DNA from: Sutcliffiella horikoshii
Lineage (GTDB): Bacteria; Bacillota; Bacilli; Bacillales; Bacillaceae_I
Assembly: GCF_019931755.1 (NCBI RefSeq)
Contig: NZ_CP082918.1
Location: 2,212,001-2,276,000 of the forward strand
Length of the DNA stretch: 64,000 nucleotides
Reading direction: 5' to 3'
Part shown: positions 1 through 8,640 of the stretch, piece after piece
How the letters are laid out: each line of letters opens with the position of its first letter
Numbering within the stretch: position 1 is the first letter of the stretch
Made by a program: the position numbers and the translations under genes
Notes under the pieces: generated by a model
Told to the model about the DNA's origin: nothing
The model's input: the letters and a program-made list of their open reading frames with translations, nothing else
The model's database searches: none

Positions 1-245
1 GCAAGCGCAAGGGATGCGCCGACAAACATAGCAAGCAACACACGCGGAAAGCGGATATTCCAAATGATCATTTCTTCATTCTTCGGTAAGTCCGGTAGCC
101 AGCCCATCCCAAATGTATTTTCCGTCAAGATATGCAAGATGGTTGGAATCGGGATAGAGACACTGCTGTTCAATAAACCAAGGAGGGCTGCACAAAGTAC
201 AAACCCTCCGCTACCAAGATATAACCAAAATAGCCTATTACTCAA
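1..245 (-). CDS. btuC: Cobalamin/iron-siderophore ABC permease, FecCD family (N-terminal part)
   Basis: This is the first 81 residues of a polytopic permease that continues past the left edge. The frame holds a hydrophobic first helix (residues 3-22) and the family-typical stretch RFPRVLLAMFVGASLAL, as in BtuC/FecCD proteins. It should import cobalamin together with the binding protein encoded just upstream. The likely start is TTG at 243-245, preceded by GGAGA four bases upstream and overlapping the stop of btuF, which implies translational coupling. The vitamin B12 assignment rests on the operon context; the permease sequence alone would also fit a siderophore system. Confidence 0.8.
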   Translation of the reverse strand, partial: MSNRLFWLYLGSGGFVLCAALLGLLNSSVSIPIPTILHILTENTFGMGWLPDLPKNEEMIIWNIRFPRVLLAMFVGASLAL

Positions 246-1236
246 AGATCTCCGGATAGATAAGTTTCGCAAGGTGCTCCACCCCTTCAATCAAGCGAGG
301 TCCAGGTCTTGTTACAGTATCACTGTCCACATCATGGACATTTCCATCTTTGATTGCAGGAACTTCCCCCCACCCAGAACGGGCCATAACACCCTCTTTT
401 GGGTTGTCCACATAATAGCCATAGGTAGTGATGATCACATCTGGATTTAATTGGACAATTTCCTCTTCCGTCAGTTTTACCCAGCCTTCTTGATTGCCAG
501 CAGCATTTTCAGCTTGTATGGACTCCAGCATTTCGTGCATGAATGTCCCTTGACCTGTAGTAAAAATATCCGGAGCAGGAGAAACCTCCACCCAGACTTT
601 TTTCTTTTCTGCCACTTGCTTTGCTTTTTCCTCCACCGCAAGTAGTCGTTCCTTCATATCAGCAACCAGCTTTTCAGCTTCTGCAGTTGTACCAGTTGCT
701 TTTCCAATCAATTGAATTGTTTCATATACATCCGCAAACGAAGACTCACTACCAATGACGATGACACTTATTCCCGCTTCCTCATATTGTTTGAGGATGG
801 CATCATGATTCTGATGATGATAATCCGTTACAAAAATCACATCAGGCATCAGTGTCAAAATCATTTCCGCATTCATGTCCTGGCCGCCAACCTTTTCCAC
901 ATCTGCGGTTTCCGCTGGATAGTTACAATAATCGGATACACCGATCATTTTGTCTACAAGGCCAAGCGCATAAGCAATTTCCGTATTGCTAGGTTGCATG
1001 GAAATGATGCTTTCAGGCTCTTTTTCAATAGTGATTTCCTCACCTGAATCATCCGTTATGGTGATAGGAAAGGCGGATTTCTGCGATTGATCCTCACCGC
1101 TTGTACTTTCATCGATTGCTGCATCATTTGCATTGCCGTTTGTTTGCTCAGAGGTTGGCGCGCATCCTGTTAAAATTCCAACAATTAAGATTAAAGCAAG
1201 ACCGATAATTCCCCATTTTTGTTTTATTTGTTCCAT
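238..1236 (-). CDS. btuF: Cobalamin ABC transporter substrate-binding lipoprotein
   Basis: The 332-residue protein is an extracellular lipoprotein that should capture cobalamin or a corrinoid and deliver it to the permease encoded next. A signal peptide ends in a lipobox (LTGC, Cys at 25), followed by an acidic Ser/Thr/Asn linker to about residue 52 and then a two-lobed periplasmic-binding-protein domain of the BtuF/FepB type, with ESIISMQPSNTEIAYALG at its start. The ATG has GGAG nearby (GGAGAAAAAGAG before it). It sits between cobT and btuC in the riboswitch-led operon, which favours B12 over iron as substrate. No truncation is apparent. Confidence 0.88.
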   Translation of the reverse strand: MEQIKQKWGIIGLALILIVGILTGCAPTSEQTNGNANDAAIDESTSGEDQSQKSAFPITITDDSGEEITIEKEPESIISMQPSNTEIAYALGLVDKMIGVSDYCNYPAETADVEKVGGQDMNAEMILTLMPDVIFVTDYHHQNHDAILKQYEEAGISVIVIGSESSFADVYETIQLIGKATGTTAEAEKLVADMKERLLAVEEKAKQVAEKKKVWVEVSPAPDIFTTGQGTFMHEMLESIQAENAAGNQEGWVKLTEEEIVQLNPDVIITTYGYYVDNPKEGVMARSGWGEVPAIKDGNVHDVDSDTVTRPGPRLIEGVEHLAKLIYPEIFE

Positions 1237-1279
1237 CTCTTTTTCTCCTCTACTATTTTCTATTAAATAGTTGATATTT

Positions 1280-2320
1280 TTAGATTTTTCCTGCTACCCC
1301 GGCTGACTCAAAAGTCGCCATCTCTTTAACAATATTTGTAGCTGCCTCTAGGATTGGATAGGCAAGAGCAGCTCCAGTTCCTTCCCCAAGCCGGAGACCG
1401 AGATTCAAAATGGGCTTTTTATCTAGTAGCATGATAGCATGCTTATGACCTGCTTCCATGGATTGATGACCAATGAAAAGGTATCCATTTACTTCAGGAT
1501 ATAGTCTCTTGGCAACCAGTGCAGCAACGGTGCTGATGAAACCATCCACAAGTACAGGGATATTACGTTCCGCTGCCGATAAAATGGCCCCAATCATTCC
1601 GGCAATCTCAAGTCCCCCTACCTTTGATAGAGTTTCGATTGGATCGGTCGGGTCAGGATTCCGTTTCTGGAGCGATTGACGAATGACTTGTTGTTTCCTT
1701 TTCAATTGGTCAACACTTATTCCAGTTCCAGTCCCAATGACCTCCTCTACATCCAAACCGCTTAAGGCTGAAAGGATAGCACTGCTGCTTGTGGTGTTCC
1801 CAATTCCCATTTCCCCAATGATCAGACATTTCGCTCCGCATTCGATGACACTTGTTGCCATGTCGCTTCCCACTTCAATCGCCTGCCATGCCTCTTCTCT
1901 AGTCATGGCGTCCTCCTTCAGGAAGTTTGCGGTCCCATGTCGGATTTTTTTCATATGAAGTCCTACCCTGTCCACATCTGCCGCCACCCCTATATCGACA
2001 ATTTCAACTTTTGCACCGATTTGCTTCCCCAATACATTTATGGCCGCTCCACCATCAAGGAAATTGTGAACCATCTGCACAGTCACTTCCTGAGGGTATG
2101 CCGATACTCCCTCTGAAGCGACTCCATGATCAGCAGCAAATACAATGATTCCTGGAGGTGTCACCTCAGGAAAATTCTCCCCAGTAATCTGCGCAAGCTG
2201 AATGGCGATTTCCTCCACAGCCCCTAAACTCCCTTGAGGCTTGGTCAAGGAGTTTACATATTCCTGCATCTTCGCACCTTGCATCAGGTTGATGGGATTT
2301 ATTTCAAACACTTTCTCCAT
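1280..2320 (-). CDS. cobT: Nicotinate-nucleotide--dimethylbenzimidazole phosphoribosyltransferase
   Basis: CobT makes alpha-ribazole phosphate, the lower-ligand precursor of cobalamin, from nicotinate mononucleotide and dimethylbenzimidazole in the cytoplasm. The 346-residue length is normal. Recognisable family motifs are LTKPQGSLG near residue 25, FAADHGVA near 62, GEMGIGNTTSSSA near 170 and, near residue 315, GLRLGEGTGAA, which carries the conserved Glu used as general base in characterised CobT. The gene starts inside the 3' end of cbiP (17-base overlap) and lies upstream of btuF, so it is co-transcribed from the B12-riboswitch promoter. Its presence implies assembly of the nucleotide loop. 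Confidence 0.93.
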   Translation of the reverse strand: MEKVFEINPINLMQGAKMQEYVNSLTKPQGSLGAVEEIAIQLAQITGENFPEVTPPGIIVFAADHGVASEGVSAYPQEVTVQMVHNFLDGGAAINVLGKQIGAKVEIVDIGVAADVDRVGLHMKKIRHGTANFLKEDAMTREEAWQAIEVGSDMATSVIECGAKCLIIGEMGIGNTTSSSAILSALSGLDVEEVIGTGTGISVDQLKRKQQVIRQSLQKRNPDPTDPIETLSKVGGLEIAGMIGAILSAAERNIPVLVDGFISTVAALVAKRLYPEVNGYLFIGHQSMEAGHKHAIMLLDKKPILNLGLRLGEGTGAALAYPILEAATNIVKEMATFESAGVAGKI

Positions 2321-3845
2321 TCGCTTCCCCTACTTTCTTTTTGTTTAACCTCTGAAATTCAACCATCTTTTCCTTAATCTTATCCATAGCAAGATGCCTG
2401 CTCACAACATCTGCCAATCTATCAAACGACTCTTCTCTTTTTCTCTCAAAAGAAGACCTGTTTGTAATGGGAGACATTCCTTTCTTTCGCCGTAATGTGT
2501 TCAACAGTCCCTCTCTGAATCTGTCATTATGAAAGAGACCATGAAAGTATGTACCAATTAAATTTTCCATTTGAACTCCATCTGTTCGGTCTGCTAATAC
2601 AACAAACGGCATGATATCTTCTCTTTCATGGACGGTAGTTACTCCCATGTGGATTTCATAACCTTTTAGAGGCAATAGCTTTCCCTCAACCTCCACCATA
2701 CCCTCTGAAAGAACCGTTTTCTTCTCCATTGTCAGGTGCGTTTTCATGGGGATGAGATGAAGACCGGAAATCACTTTTAGCGAAGATTCCACCTCATATT
2801 CATCCACAACTTCCTCACCAAGCATTTGATAACCCCCACAAATCCCGATTATTTGTGTCCTTTGTTCTGCCAGCGACTGTATCCGGTTCCCTAGGCCACT
2901 TTCATGTAAGAATTGCAGATCTCCTAACGTATTTTTGCTACCAGGGAGAATGACCAAGTCCGGTTTTCCGACTTCTTCCGCCTTTTGCACATACCTCACT
3001 TGGCAATCCTCCTCCGTAAAAAGTGGGTCCATATCAGTGAAGTTCGAGATGTATGGGAAGCGGATCACTGCAATATCCAAGTCTTTCATATCATCTTTAT
3101 CTTTGGAAAAGCTATCAAGGACGACAGAATCCTCCGCTTCAATATGTAAACCTGAAACAAAAGGGATCACACCTAATACTGGCATGCCGGTATATGCTTC
3201 AAACCATTTCAATCCAGGCTCAAGCAGGGATACATCTCCCCTGAATTTATTGATGACGACGCCGATGACTCTTTTGCGATCATTCTCTTCTAAGAGCTGC
3301 AATGTTCCGACAAGGCTTGCAAATACACCACCCTTTTCAATATCACCGACAAGAATGACCGGCGAATCTGTTAACCTGGCAATACGCATGTTCACAAGCT
3401 CCCGATCATTGAGGTTTACTTCAGCAGGGCTCCCCGCCCCTTCTATCACGATAATCTCGTGTTCATTTTGGAGTCGAAAATAGCTCTCTGCTATTACCTG
3501 TAAACCTTTCTCGTAGAATTCTTGCCGATATTCACCTGCCTTCATATTTTGAAAAGGCTTCCCATGCACGACGATTTGGGATTGATAGTCGCCGGTAGGC
3601 TTTATCAAAATAGGATTCATGTCGGTGGTCGCCACCACACCAGCTGCTTCCGCTTGAACGCCCTGTGCCCTACCAATTTCCTTGCCATCCTTGGTAATAT
3701 AGGAATTTAGCGCCATGTTTTGCGATTTGAACGGTGCCGTTTTATAACCTTCTCTTGAAAATATCCTGCACAATGCCGTTACCAAAGCGCTCTTTCCCGC
3801 GTCGGAATGTGTTCCTTGGATCATCAGTGGCGTCCCTTTAAACAT
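2304..3845 (-). CDS. cbiP: Cobyric acid synthase
   Basis: The glutamine-dependent amidotransferase amidates four side chains of adenosylcobyrinate a,c-diamide to give adenosylcobyric acid. The 513 residues show the N-terminal DTBS-like ATPase (MIQGTHSDAGKSALVTALCR, with the phosphate loop at about 11-18) and a C-terminal class I glutaminase with the nucleophile Cys in GICGGYQMLG near residue 335 and a catalytic His in YFHGLFHND near 435. The ATG has a GGAGG site nine bases upstream and overlaps the end of cbiA by eight bases. Also called cobQ. The order cbiA-cbiP-cobT follows the biochemical order. Confidence 0.94.
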   Translation of the reverse strand: MFKGTPLMIQGTHSDAGKSALVTALCRIFSREGYKTAPFKSQNMALNSYITKDGKEIGRAQGVQAEAAGVVATTDMNPILIKPTGDYQSQIVVHGKPFQNMKAGEYRQEFYEKGLQVIAESYFRLQNEHEIIVIEGAGSPAEVNLNDRELVNMRIARLTDSPVILVGDIEKGGVFASLVGTLQLLEENDRKRVIGVVINKFRGDVSLLEPGLKWFEAYTGMPVLGVIPFVSGLHIEAEDSVVLDSFSKDKDDMKDLDIAVIRFPYISNFTDMDPLFTEEDCQVRYVQKAEEVGKPDLVILPGSKNTLGDLQFLHESGLGNRIQSLAEQRTQIIGICGGYQMLGEEVVDEYEVESSLKVISGLHLIPMKTHLTMEKKTVLSEGMVEVEGKLLPLKGYEIHMGVTTVHEREDIMPFVVLADRTDGVQMENLIGTYFHGLFHNDRFREGLLNTLRRKKGMSPITNRSSFERKREESFDRLADVVSRHLAMDKIKEKMVEFQRLNKKKVGEANGESV

Positions 3846-5220
3846 GCAGTTTTACCTCCAGACATCTTTGAATCCAGTTTTCCACTACCCTTGGATTGGA
3901 TCCAAAGTGAATGTGAGTATAACCAGCAACTAGGTTTTTGCTGATAAACCCGTCTGTTCCTTTCCCTCTTATTCCTTTTGTTTCGAAGGCGGCCGGCAGC
4001 TCTGTTTGGTGATGAAAGGTGGAATAGTGGAACTCATGGCCCCTCGCCACCTCTCCCTCCTTCAAGAGAAAATTCCCGTTCAGCCCTTTGATTTCCCTGT
4101 ATCCAAGGGCAGCAAGCCTAGTTTGCATGTGCACGATACCAGGAATGACACCTACCATTGGATAAGCATCCCCTCCTGCTGTCACAAGTTCTTTGCATAA
4201 ATACATATAGCCTCCACATTCCGCAAAGGTAGGGATTTCACTTTTGACAACTGCGTGATAGACGCTATCCATGCTTTTCGTATTCAAAGCGAGCCTAGAT
4301 GCAAACTCCTCCGGGAAGCCTCCACCAAGATACAAACCATGCACATCATGTGGGACCTCCTCATTTTTCAAAGGGGAGAAGAAGGTCAATTCCGCCCCTC
4401 TCTTTTGCAAAAGTTCCAAGTTCTCTTCGTAATAAAAATGGAAAGCAGAATCATAGGCGACAGCTATCCGGACTTTTTTGTTGGGATATGAAGTAAAAAC
4501 GGAAGGCTTAGTCATGGCTGGAATCTCGGAAGCTTGGTCCGCCAGCTCATATAAACGCTGGACATCTACCGTTGTTGCAACACGCTCACCCAATTGATAA
4601 AAAAAACCTTCAAGTTCCCCACGTTCAATGGATGGAACAAGCCCTAAATGTCGTTCTGGCATCTCAAGTTCAGACTCCCTTGTTATGTAGCCAATTACAG
4701 GAATCTTACATTCCGATTCGACCGCTGCTTTAATTAAATGAAAATGCCCTTCGCTTCCCACTTTATTCGCGATCACCCCAACTATCTTCACTTTTCCTGA
4801 GAGTGCCTGATACCCTTTGACTATTGCAGCCGCACTCCTTGCCATGCCGGAGCAATCTACCACAAGCACAACTGGACTCCCTGTGAGTATGCTTATTTCT
4901 GCACTGCTCCCCTCATCGGAAAGCGGATCTTTTCCATCATAGAAGCCCATCACCCCTTCTATGATGGCAATATCGGCACCCTCACTTCCACGGACCAAGA
5001 CTTCTTTCACAAAATTAGAAGAAAGCATCCAACTATCCAGATTCCGCGACTTCCTTCCAGTAACAGCCGTGTGATAAGAGGTGTCGATATAATCCGGACC
5101 ACATTTAAACCCCTGGACACAAAGGCCCTTTTTCCGCATCGCTGCCATCAGGCCGATTGTAATAGTAGTCTTTCCTACACCACTGCCTGTTCCTGCTATA
5201 AGAATTCTCCTTTTACCCAT
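3838..5220 (-). CDS. cbiA: Cobyrinate a,c-diamide synthase
   Basis: The enzyme amidates the a and c side chains of cobyrinic acid with glutamine and ATP. The start chosen is the ATG at 5218-5220 (MGKRRILIAGTGSGVGKTT), which has AAGGTGGGG about six bases upstream and puts the phosphate loop at residues 10-18; the open frame extends further upstream but that part is inside the adenosyltransferase gene. The 460-residue protein then has the dethiobiotin-synthase-like fold and a C-terminal glutaminase with Cys in FAECGGYMYL near residue 337. It overlaps cbiP. In some species the symbol cobB is used for this enzyme. Confidence 0.92.
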   Translation of the reverse strand: MGKRRILIAGTGSGVGKTTITIGLMAAMRKKGLCVQGFKCGPDYIDTSYHTAVTGRKSRNLDSWMLSSNFVKEVLVRGSEGADIAIIEGVMGFYDGKDPLSDEGSSAEISILTGSPVVLVVDCSGMARSAAAIVKGYQALSGKVKIVGVIANKVGSEGHFHLIKAAVESECKIPVIGYITRESELEMPERHLGLVPSIERGELEGFFYQLGERVATTVDVQRLYELADQASEIPAMTKPSVFTSYPNKKVRIAVAYDSAFHFYYEENLELLQKRGAELTFFSPLKNEEVPHDVHGLYLGGGFPEEFASRLALNTKSMDSVYHAVVKSEIPTFAECGGYMYLCKELVTAGGDAYPMVGVIPGIVHMQTRLAALGYREIKGLNGNFLLKEGEVARGHEFHYSTFHHQTELPAAFETKGIRGKGTDGFISKNLVAGYTHIHFGSNPRVVENWIQRCLEVKLHV

Positions 5221-5239
5221 TTTCAACCCCACCTTCTTC

Positions 5240-5788
5240 TTAAAATTCCACACCTTTAACTGCCGGGATTCCCTTATCGTAATAATGCTTTTCTGCATGA
5301 ACGACGGAGACAAGATCAGCTGCCGCTTTGACTTGTTCAGGTGCATCTCTTCCGGTAATAACAAGATGGACGTGCTCAGGCTTGTTCCTGATAAGCTCCA
5401 AGACCTCAGTCAATGGTAGGACATCATCAACCGGAAAACCCTGAATGGATAATGCGTTATTTAATTCATCCAAAACAACTATGTCGTAGTCTCCGCTCAT
5501 GACAGCCTCTTTCGCTTTTGGCCAACCGATGCGAAGTGCTTCACGATGCTCCTCAGGAGTCTTTGTCCATGTGAAGCCAATTCCCAGTTGCTCCATCTCC
5601 ACTCCTAATTTACTTAGGGAAATCTGTTCGCCGTATGTACGATTCGGTGATTTAATGAACTGATATATCTTCACCTTCATCCCCCTTCCTACCGCGCGAA
5701 CCGCCAAACCAATAGCCGAAGTTGTTTTGCCTTTGCCATCTCCGGTGTACACCAGTGTCAAGCCTCTTTGTTTTGTTTTCTCACTCAT
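5240..5788 (-). CDS. cobO: Cob(I)yrinic acid a,c-diamide adenosyltransferase (CobA/CobO/BtuR type)
   Basis: The protein transfers the adenosyl group from ATP to cob(I)alamin or cobinamide, forming the upper ligand. The 182 residues carry the P-loop GDGKGKTT at 16-23, the YQFIKSPNRTYGE segment, and VVLDELNNAL near residue 115, typical of CobA rather than PduO-type enzymes. The ATG at 5786-5788 was chosen because GGGAGG lies eight bases upstream; an earlier in-frame ATG at 5815 falls in the leader terminator. It is the first gene of the cobalamin operon, directly behind the riboswitch and terminator. Confidence 0.92.
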   Translation of the reverse strand: MSEKTKQRGLTLVYTGDGKGKTTSAIGLAVRAVGRGMKVKIYQFIKSPNRTYGEQISLSKLGVEMEQLGIGFTWTKTPEEHREALRIGWPKAKEAVMSGDYDIVVLDELNNALSIQGFPVDDVLPLTEVLELIRNKPEHVHLVITGRDAPEQVKAAADLVSVVHAEKHYYDKGIPAVKGVEF

Positions 5789-5816
5789 ACAACATGCCTC
5801 CCTGTTTTTCTTCATT

Positions 5817-5853
5817 AAAAAAACGCCTTTCTGCTAATAGCAAAAAGACGTTT
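5817..5853 (-). terminator. Riboswitch-controlled intrinsic terminator of the cobalamin operon
   Basis: On the minus strand a 13-pair stem (5839-5851 with 5823-5835, two G-U pairs) closes a 3-base loop and is followed by seven U residues. It lies between the B12 aptamer and the ribosome binding site of the first gene, so it is well placed to be the expression platform: cobalamin binding would favour this hairpin and stop transcription. Confidence 0.85.
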
Positions 5854-5974
5854 AAAGGTCCATCCAATCCAGTCCTTATTAAAAGCTCTTACGAAGAATC
5901 GCTTATAAATGTGAAAACTGAATAAAAATAAATGAATGTCACTTTAAGCATTCTTTCCTCGCAGAATCCTTAAA

Positions 5975-6142
5975 AACAAATAGGCAGGTCTCCTGACTTG
6001 CGTTTCAAGCACATTACCGACCCTTCCCATGCTTTTGCACAGTGGATATTTCGGCAATATTCAACGCTTACAGTGGCGGGGTCCGTGCTGGATTTTCACC
6101 AGCTTCCCTTTTAACCTTTCTTCACAAAGGCACCTAAATGTT
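5975..6142 (-). promoter_or_regulatory. Cobalamin riboswitch aptamer
   Basis: Reading the minus strand, the hallmarks appear in order: AGGTGCC at the 5' end, AAGGGAAGCTGGTGAAAA, TCCAGCACGGACCC, the B12-box-like GCCACTGTAA, and GGGAAGGGTCGG before AAGTCAGGAGACC at the 3' end. This matches the class I cobalamin riboswitch. It precedes a terminator and six cobalamin synthesis or uptake genes, so repression by adenosylcobalamin is expected. Confidence 0.94.
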
Positions 6143-6215
6143 GTATTGTATCAATCAAAATATGAAATTTAGTTTATTGTATTTAACTATCCAAGCTTAA
6201 ATTGACAACGAACTT

Positions 6216-6244
6216 ATTGTAGCCTATTTTCATACGAATGTCTT
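6216..6244 (-). promoter_or_regulatory. Predicted SigA promoter of the cobalamin operon
   Basis: A -10 element TACAAT (6216-6221) and a -35 element AAGACA (6239-6244) are separated by exactly 17 bases, about 75 bases upstream of the riboswitch. The spacing and position are good; the -35 is imperfect. Confidence 0.6.
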
Positions 6245-6391
6245 TAATAAATTTTGTGGCTTTTAAAAAAAGTTTAATAGTTCTATAAAATCTGAACCAC
6301 CAATATGCGACTATTTTACTTATCCACATAGAAAATATCCCTTTCATACTATTGTTTAGTTAAAGAAAGGTCACTTTTTTTCTCTTTTCAG

Positions 6392-6622
6392 TTATCCAAA
6401 GTAATGATGAAAACACCAGACAACAAGAAACATACTTACAATACCCCAAGCTGTAGCACTATATATCCACCGTATTATCGATTTAGCTTTTGTTGAACTT
6501 TCCTCGGTTTCCGTATTTGCTGTTATAAAAGCGAGCTTACTTTCCATCCCTTTTTTCATAGAAATGAGAACAGCAAATCCGATAATTATGAAACCAATAG
6601 TTATCCAAAGTAATAAGATCAC
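6392..6622 (-). CDS. Small two-helix membrane protein of unknown function
   Basis: The 76-residue protein starts with GTG (6620-6622), with GAGGTG six bases upstream. It has a helix at residues 2-19, a charged middle (KKGMESK...TETEESSTKAKS) and a second helix at about 52-71. I do not recognise a family. It lies alone between the sigma/anti-sigma pair and the cobalamin leader. A piece of the AT-rich leader block found with the intergenic repeats further right lies just upstream, without the hairpin. Confidence 0.6.
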   Translation of the reverse strand: MILLLWITIGFIIIGFAVLISMKKGMESKLAFITANTETEESSTKAKSIIRWIYSATAWGIVSMFLVVWCFHHYFG

Positions 6623-6660
6623 CTGTTACACCTCACTATTTCATTTATCCTGCACAATTA

Positions 6661-6679
6661 CTTAATACCAATTATTTCA
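6661..6679 (-). repeat. Isolated copy of the AT-rich leader block of the intergenic repeat
   Basis: The plus strand reads CTTAATACCAATTATTTCA, the same block that follows the hairpins near 11.0, 19.7, 24.1, 32.1 and 37.3 kb. As in those copies it sits just upstream of a ribosome binding site (gene starting at 6622). No hairpin is attached here. Confidence 0.6.
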
Positions 6680-6719
6680 AACAATGAACACTTTCTCAAG
6701 GGAATTTTCCCATAAAAAC

Positions 6720-7592
6720 TTAAAATTCCAAGTCGTAACTTTCTCCGGTTATTACATTTTTATAAACCTTCTCCCCTTGATCAGTCTTTATTATTTCAAA
6801 AACCCCATATCCACGCGCCATAATTCCATATATTTCATCCTCTGTTTGTTGATTTGCTAGAATAACTGCATATTCCTTTCCTGGCACCATTTTGTAATCG
6901 TATTCAGATGTGTAGGAAATAAATTTGGTTTCTTGTTCTTCTCTGGAGAGTTTGGTTAGGCCCATTTTTTCTAAACCAGTATATTCACTTCCTACCCAAG
7001 AATCCAACAGGTTGGAAATCCTAATGTCTCCCCCTCCTATGTAAATTGTTTTTTCACCAGATAAATCTTTGCCATAAATGGTATCCACTATTTCCACATC
7101 CAATGGTGTATAGGGCATATAAGTATAGAAATTTTCATATTTTGGAAGTATTTCAGCTTCCCTGATGTTTAGAACTTTTATGTGTACAATAGATGTCCCT
7201 TCGATAATTAAATTCCTTGGTTCTCTAGGATCAACCGCCCAGCTATTTTGGCTCTGAGAAACTGAATAAATATCCTCAGGGTTAATTTCTTTCTGTATGC
7301 TAACATCCTGCTTGTTCTCTAAGATTAGTAATTTATCACTATGAATTCCAGCAAACTTTTGTAGATTACTATCTTGCCCACTAAAGCTCCAAATTAAGGT
7401 GGCTGCCAATGTCAAAGTAAGCAATGTGGTGGCGACTATTTTTCTCGTGTTAGGTATTCCTTTTTGGACTTCAATCTGACTCATAGCTAGTTCCTTATTT
7501 ATATGATCAGAGATACTGTTGAAGCTTCTTTCATTTAACCTATAATCCTTAGGAAAAGATTGCAGTTCATTGTGGAGTCTGGAATCTTTCAT
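6720..7592 (-). CDS. Probable membrane-anchored anti-sigma factor
   Basis: The 290-residue protein has a cytoplasmic N-terminal part of about 50 residues (including SFPKDYRLNERSFNSISDHI), one transmembrane helix at about 52-70, and a large extracytoplasmic domain with no recognised motif. Its ATG overlaps the stop of the upstream ECF sigma gene by four bases (ATGA), the usual arrangement for an anti-sigma factor with its sigma. The topology fits sequestration of the sigma factor at the membrane until an envelope signal arrives. No zinc-binding anti-sigma motif (HxxxCxxC) is seen, so the assignment rests on operon position and topology. Confidence 0.65.
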   Translation of the reverse strand: MKDSRLHNELQSFPKDYRLNERSFNSISDHINKELAMSQIEVQKGIPNTRKIVATTLLTLTLAATLIWSFSGQDSNLQKFAGIHSDKLLILENKQDVSIQKEINPEDIYSVSQSQNSWAVDPREPRNLIIEGTSIVHIKVLNIREAEILPKYENFYTYMPYTPLDVEIVDTIYGKDLSGEKTIYIGGGDIRISNLLDSWVGSEYTGLEKMGLTKLSREEQETKFISYTSEYDYKMVPGKEYAVILANQQTEDEIYGIMARGYGVFEIIKTDQGEKVYKNVITGESYDLEF

Positions 7593-8098
7593 GTTTCTCG
7601 CCCTCCCATCTTTTTCTCCAGGGCTTTTAAAGCCCTATGGTAGCTGAGATTCACTTTACTCTCACTCCAATTCAGCGCTTGAGCAGTCTCTTGTACTGAA
7701 AGCTCGTTAATTCCTCTTAACATGAGTACGTCATAATAGCTTTGCTTTAGCAACCTTATTGCCCTATAGAGTTCCAGCTTCGTTTCACTTAACCCCACCA
7801 TTTCCTCTGGTGAATCTGACCCCTTTGCTGTCGTACTGAATTGTAATAGCCGATTTCTTTTAATCTCTTCTTTTCTTCTTTTTCTGCTCTCATCTATAGC
7901 CACATTCCTGGCAATACTTATCAGCCAAGTTCTAGGGTTTGATCCACCCTTAAATTTATGTAAGTTTCTTATAGCCTTAATAAAAGTCTCTTGTACGAAA
8001 TCCTCCACATCTATACTGCCCGTATAATAGATTAGGAAATTGTAAATGTCATTGTGATATTCTTTGAACCAATCAGATACATCGTTTTCTTCTCTCAT
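7589..8098 (-). CDS. ECF-type RNA polymerase sigma factor
   Basis: The 169-residue protein has region 2 at about residues 10-75 (YHNDIYNFLIYYTG, then EDFVQETFIKAIRNLHKF and PRTWLISIARNVAIDESR) and region 4 at about 110-160 with a helix-turn-helix (SVQETAQALNWSESKVNLSY). It should direct RNA polymerase to a small regulon. A matching ECF-type promoter lies 33-58 bases upstream, so autoregulation is likely. It is translationally coupled to the downstream membrane protein. Which B. subtilis ECF factor it corresponds to cannot be told by eye. Confidence 0.88.
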   Translation of the reverse strand: MREENDVSDWFKEYHNDIYNFLIYYTGSIDVEDFVQETFIKAIRNLHKFKGGSNPRTWLISIARNVAIDESRKRRKEEIKRNRLLQFSTTAKGSDSPEEMVGLSETKLELYRAIRLLKQSYYDVLMLRGINELSVQETAQALNWSESKVNLSYHRALKALEKKMGGRET

Positions 8099-8130
8099 TC
8101 CTTCTCCCCCGTGAAACCATATACTTATTA

Positions 8131-8156
8131 GACGTTAGTTTTCATTCTTACTTTCA
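8131..8156 (-). promoter_or_regulatory. Predicted ECF-sigma promoter (autoregulatory)
   Basis: TGAAAG (8151-8156) and CGTC (8131-8134, extended CGTCTAATA) are separated by 16 bases, matching the TGAAAC-N16-CGTC style of Bacillus ECF promoters. It lies directly upstream of the sigma gene. The same CGTCTAATA occurs upstream of the second sigma gene at 27.3 kb. Confidence 0.7.
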
Positions 8157-8211
8157 CATGGAATTTATTTATTTAAATTTATTGTTTTTGATTCTAAAGA
8201 GTATCCTCATA

Positions 8212-8242
8212 AAAAAGACACGTTGTATTTACAACGCGCCAT
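8212..8242 (-). terminator. Intrinsic terminator
   Basis: On the minus strand GCGTTGTA and TACAACGT pair around an AA loop and are followed by a run of six U. It lies 60 bases downstream of the 70-residue gene at 8299-8511. Confidence 0.7.
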
Positions 8243-8298
8243 GTAGTGGAAATTATATGGTGGCTGCCCAGATAGCTGAACATATTTTCTAAAAGCTT

Positions 8299-8511
8299 TT
8301 AGAAAATCAGACTGTATAAGACATATCCAACTATTAAAACTACAATTATAATTCCTGTAACTTTCCAACCTAAACCACCAACTAAATCTGCTAAATTCCC
8401 ATTCTCAGCTCGATTTAACCCATCTCCCAATACACCGCTCGGATTCTTTTTAAGTTCTTCTTGTCTTAATCTCTCTCTATTTTCTTCTGGAGTTTCTTGT
8501 CGATTATTCAA
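8299..8511 (-). CDS. Small membrane protein resembling DUF6366
   Basis: The 70-residue protein has a charged N-terminal half (TPEENRERLRQEELKKNPSG), a Gly-rich linker and one C-terminal transmembrane helix at about 49-68. This pattern resembles the short Bacillus family I recall as DUF6366, function unknown. The start is TTG at 8509-8511 with AGGTGG seven bases upstream. A terminator follows it and one of the second-family hairpins lies between it and the previous gene. Confidence 0.65.
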   Translation of the reverse strand: MNNRQETPEENRERLRQEELKKNPSGVLGDGLNRAENGNLADLVGGLGWKVTGIIIVVLIVGYVLYSLIF

Positions 8512-8592
8512 ACAAGCACCACCTTTTTATACCATATTCTTTAATATCTTGGTAAATACCTTCTTCAAGTAACCTGTCCAGTTCTTAATTTA

Positions 8593-8621
8593 GGACCGAT
8601 CCATTTTGCAACAATCGCTCC
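8593..8621 (-). repeat. Second-family intergenic hairpin, copy A
   Basis: On the minus strand GGAGCGAT ... ATCGGTCC forms an 8-pair stem with one mismatch, 20 bases after the stop of the gene at 8641. It resembles the hairpins at 10297-10325 and 36724-36750. Confidence 0.65.
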
Positions 8622-8640
8622 TAGTTTGTTGAACAATCTT

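Noticed and set aside
2935-3483. 182-residue plus-strand frame
   Set aside because: It is the antisense shadow of cbiP, with no binding site and no family similarity. The other plus-strand frames opposite strong minus-strand genes were dropped for the same reason.
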